Shown: one piece after another, positions 5,609 to 5,696 of the stretch | Numbering within the stretch: the first letter of the stretch is position 1 | Layout: every line of letters begins with the position of its first letter | Assembly: GCA_022353185.1 (NCBI GenBank) | Contig: JAKRWB010000693.1 | Coordinates: 1 to 5,696 of the forward strand | Direction of reading: 5' to 3' | Length of the DNA stretch: 5,696 nucleotides | Source of the DNA: ANME-2 cluster archaeon | GTDB lineage: Archaea > Halobacteriota > Methanosarcinia > Methanosarcinales > Methanocomedenaceae | The notes under the pieces: model-generated | Database searches by the model: none | Told to the model about the DNA's origin: nothing | The model's input: the letters and a program-made list of their open reading frames with translations, nothing else | Position numbers and translations under genes: made by a program

Positions 5609-5696
5609 TCATAAAAACTTGGACATATAGGCCCCATCCCGCTCAAAACCCAATTTCCGATAGTATCCCCTCACACCCATACCACTAATGATGGCA
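5609..5696 (-). CDS. elp3: C-terminal end of an Elp3-like tRNA uridine-modifying enzyme (partial)
   Basis: The last 28 codons of a gene that enters from the right edge of the window, ending in TGA at 5609-5611. The peptide reads AIISGMGVRGYYRKLGFERD, then GAYMSKFL. ISGxGVRxYYRKLG(F/Y) followed by G.YM.K.L is the characteristic end of archaeal Elp3, where the acetyltransferase (GNAT-like) domain closes. Family knowledge: Elp3 joins a radical SAM domain to this domain and builds the carboxymethyl-type modification on wobble uridine of tRNA. The radical SAM part lies outside the window and cannot be checked. A GNAT protein of another kind is possible but the motif fits Elp3 best. It runs in the same direction as hicBA, 124 bases upstream of hicB. 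Confidence 0.8.
   Translation of the reverse strand, partial: AIISGMGVRGYYRKLGFERDGAYMSKFL

Noticed and set aside
4914..5696. tRNA-Ser 3' end as an attachment site for an integrated element
   Set aside because: I looked for a second copy of the T-arm and acceptor end to the right, around hicBA and elp3, and found none. There is also no integrase in the window.

Overview
The window comes from a methane-metabolising euryarchaeon, most likely Methanosarcinales or a related methanogenic or methanotrophic lineage. The evidence is a methanogenesis marker 9 protein with all eight of its C-terminal cysteines, an archaeal multi-OB-fold replication protein A, an archaeal long-type FKBP, the tail of an archaeal Elp3, archaeal BRE/TATA-like promoters and a class II tRNA-Ser without an encoded CCA end. 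The species cannot be settled from the sequence alone.

Layout. Positions 53-742 (+) encode a site-2-protease-like membrane protein. An AT-rich gap with a promoter leads to the methanogenesis marker 9 gene (894-2030, TTG start), then a 3' histidine kinase remnant (2027-2215) and a 69-residue zinc ribbon protein (2220-2429). These three run head to tail with overlap or 4-base spacing and are probably one transcript. A two-helix membrane protein (2491-2802, +) converges 14 bases from the replication protein A gene (2817-3944, -). RPA is divergent from an FKBP-type prolyl isomerase (4070-4822, +), which ends in a clear hairpin and T-tract terminator. tRNA-Ser(UGA) follows at 4854-4938. The right end is on the minus strand: the last 28 codons of an Elp3-like gene at the window edge (5609-5696), then a hicB-hicA toxin-antitoxin pair (5484 down to 5004) that converges on the tRNA.

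Function. Most genes are housekeeping or lineage-core: methanogenesis-linked, ssDNA binding, protein folding and tRNA supply and modification. The accessory elements are hicBA, placed between tRNA-Ser and elp3, and the kinase remnant behind the marker gene. Both look like scars of gene gain or loss. I see no CRISPR array, insertion sequence, phage gene or clearly new multi-gene system. The best leads are the uncharacterised marker 9 protein with its altered Dus-like active-site motif and the small zinc ribbon gene whose ribosome binding site lies inside the kinase remnant.
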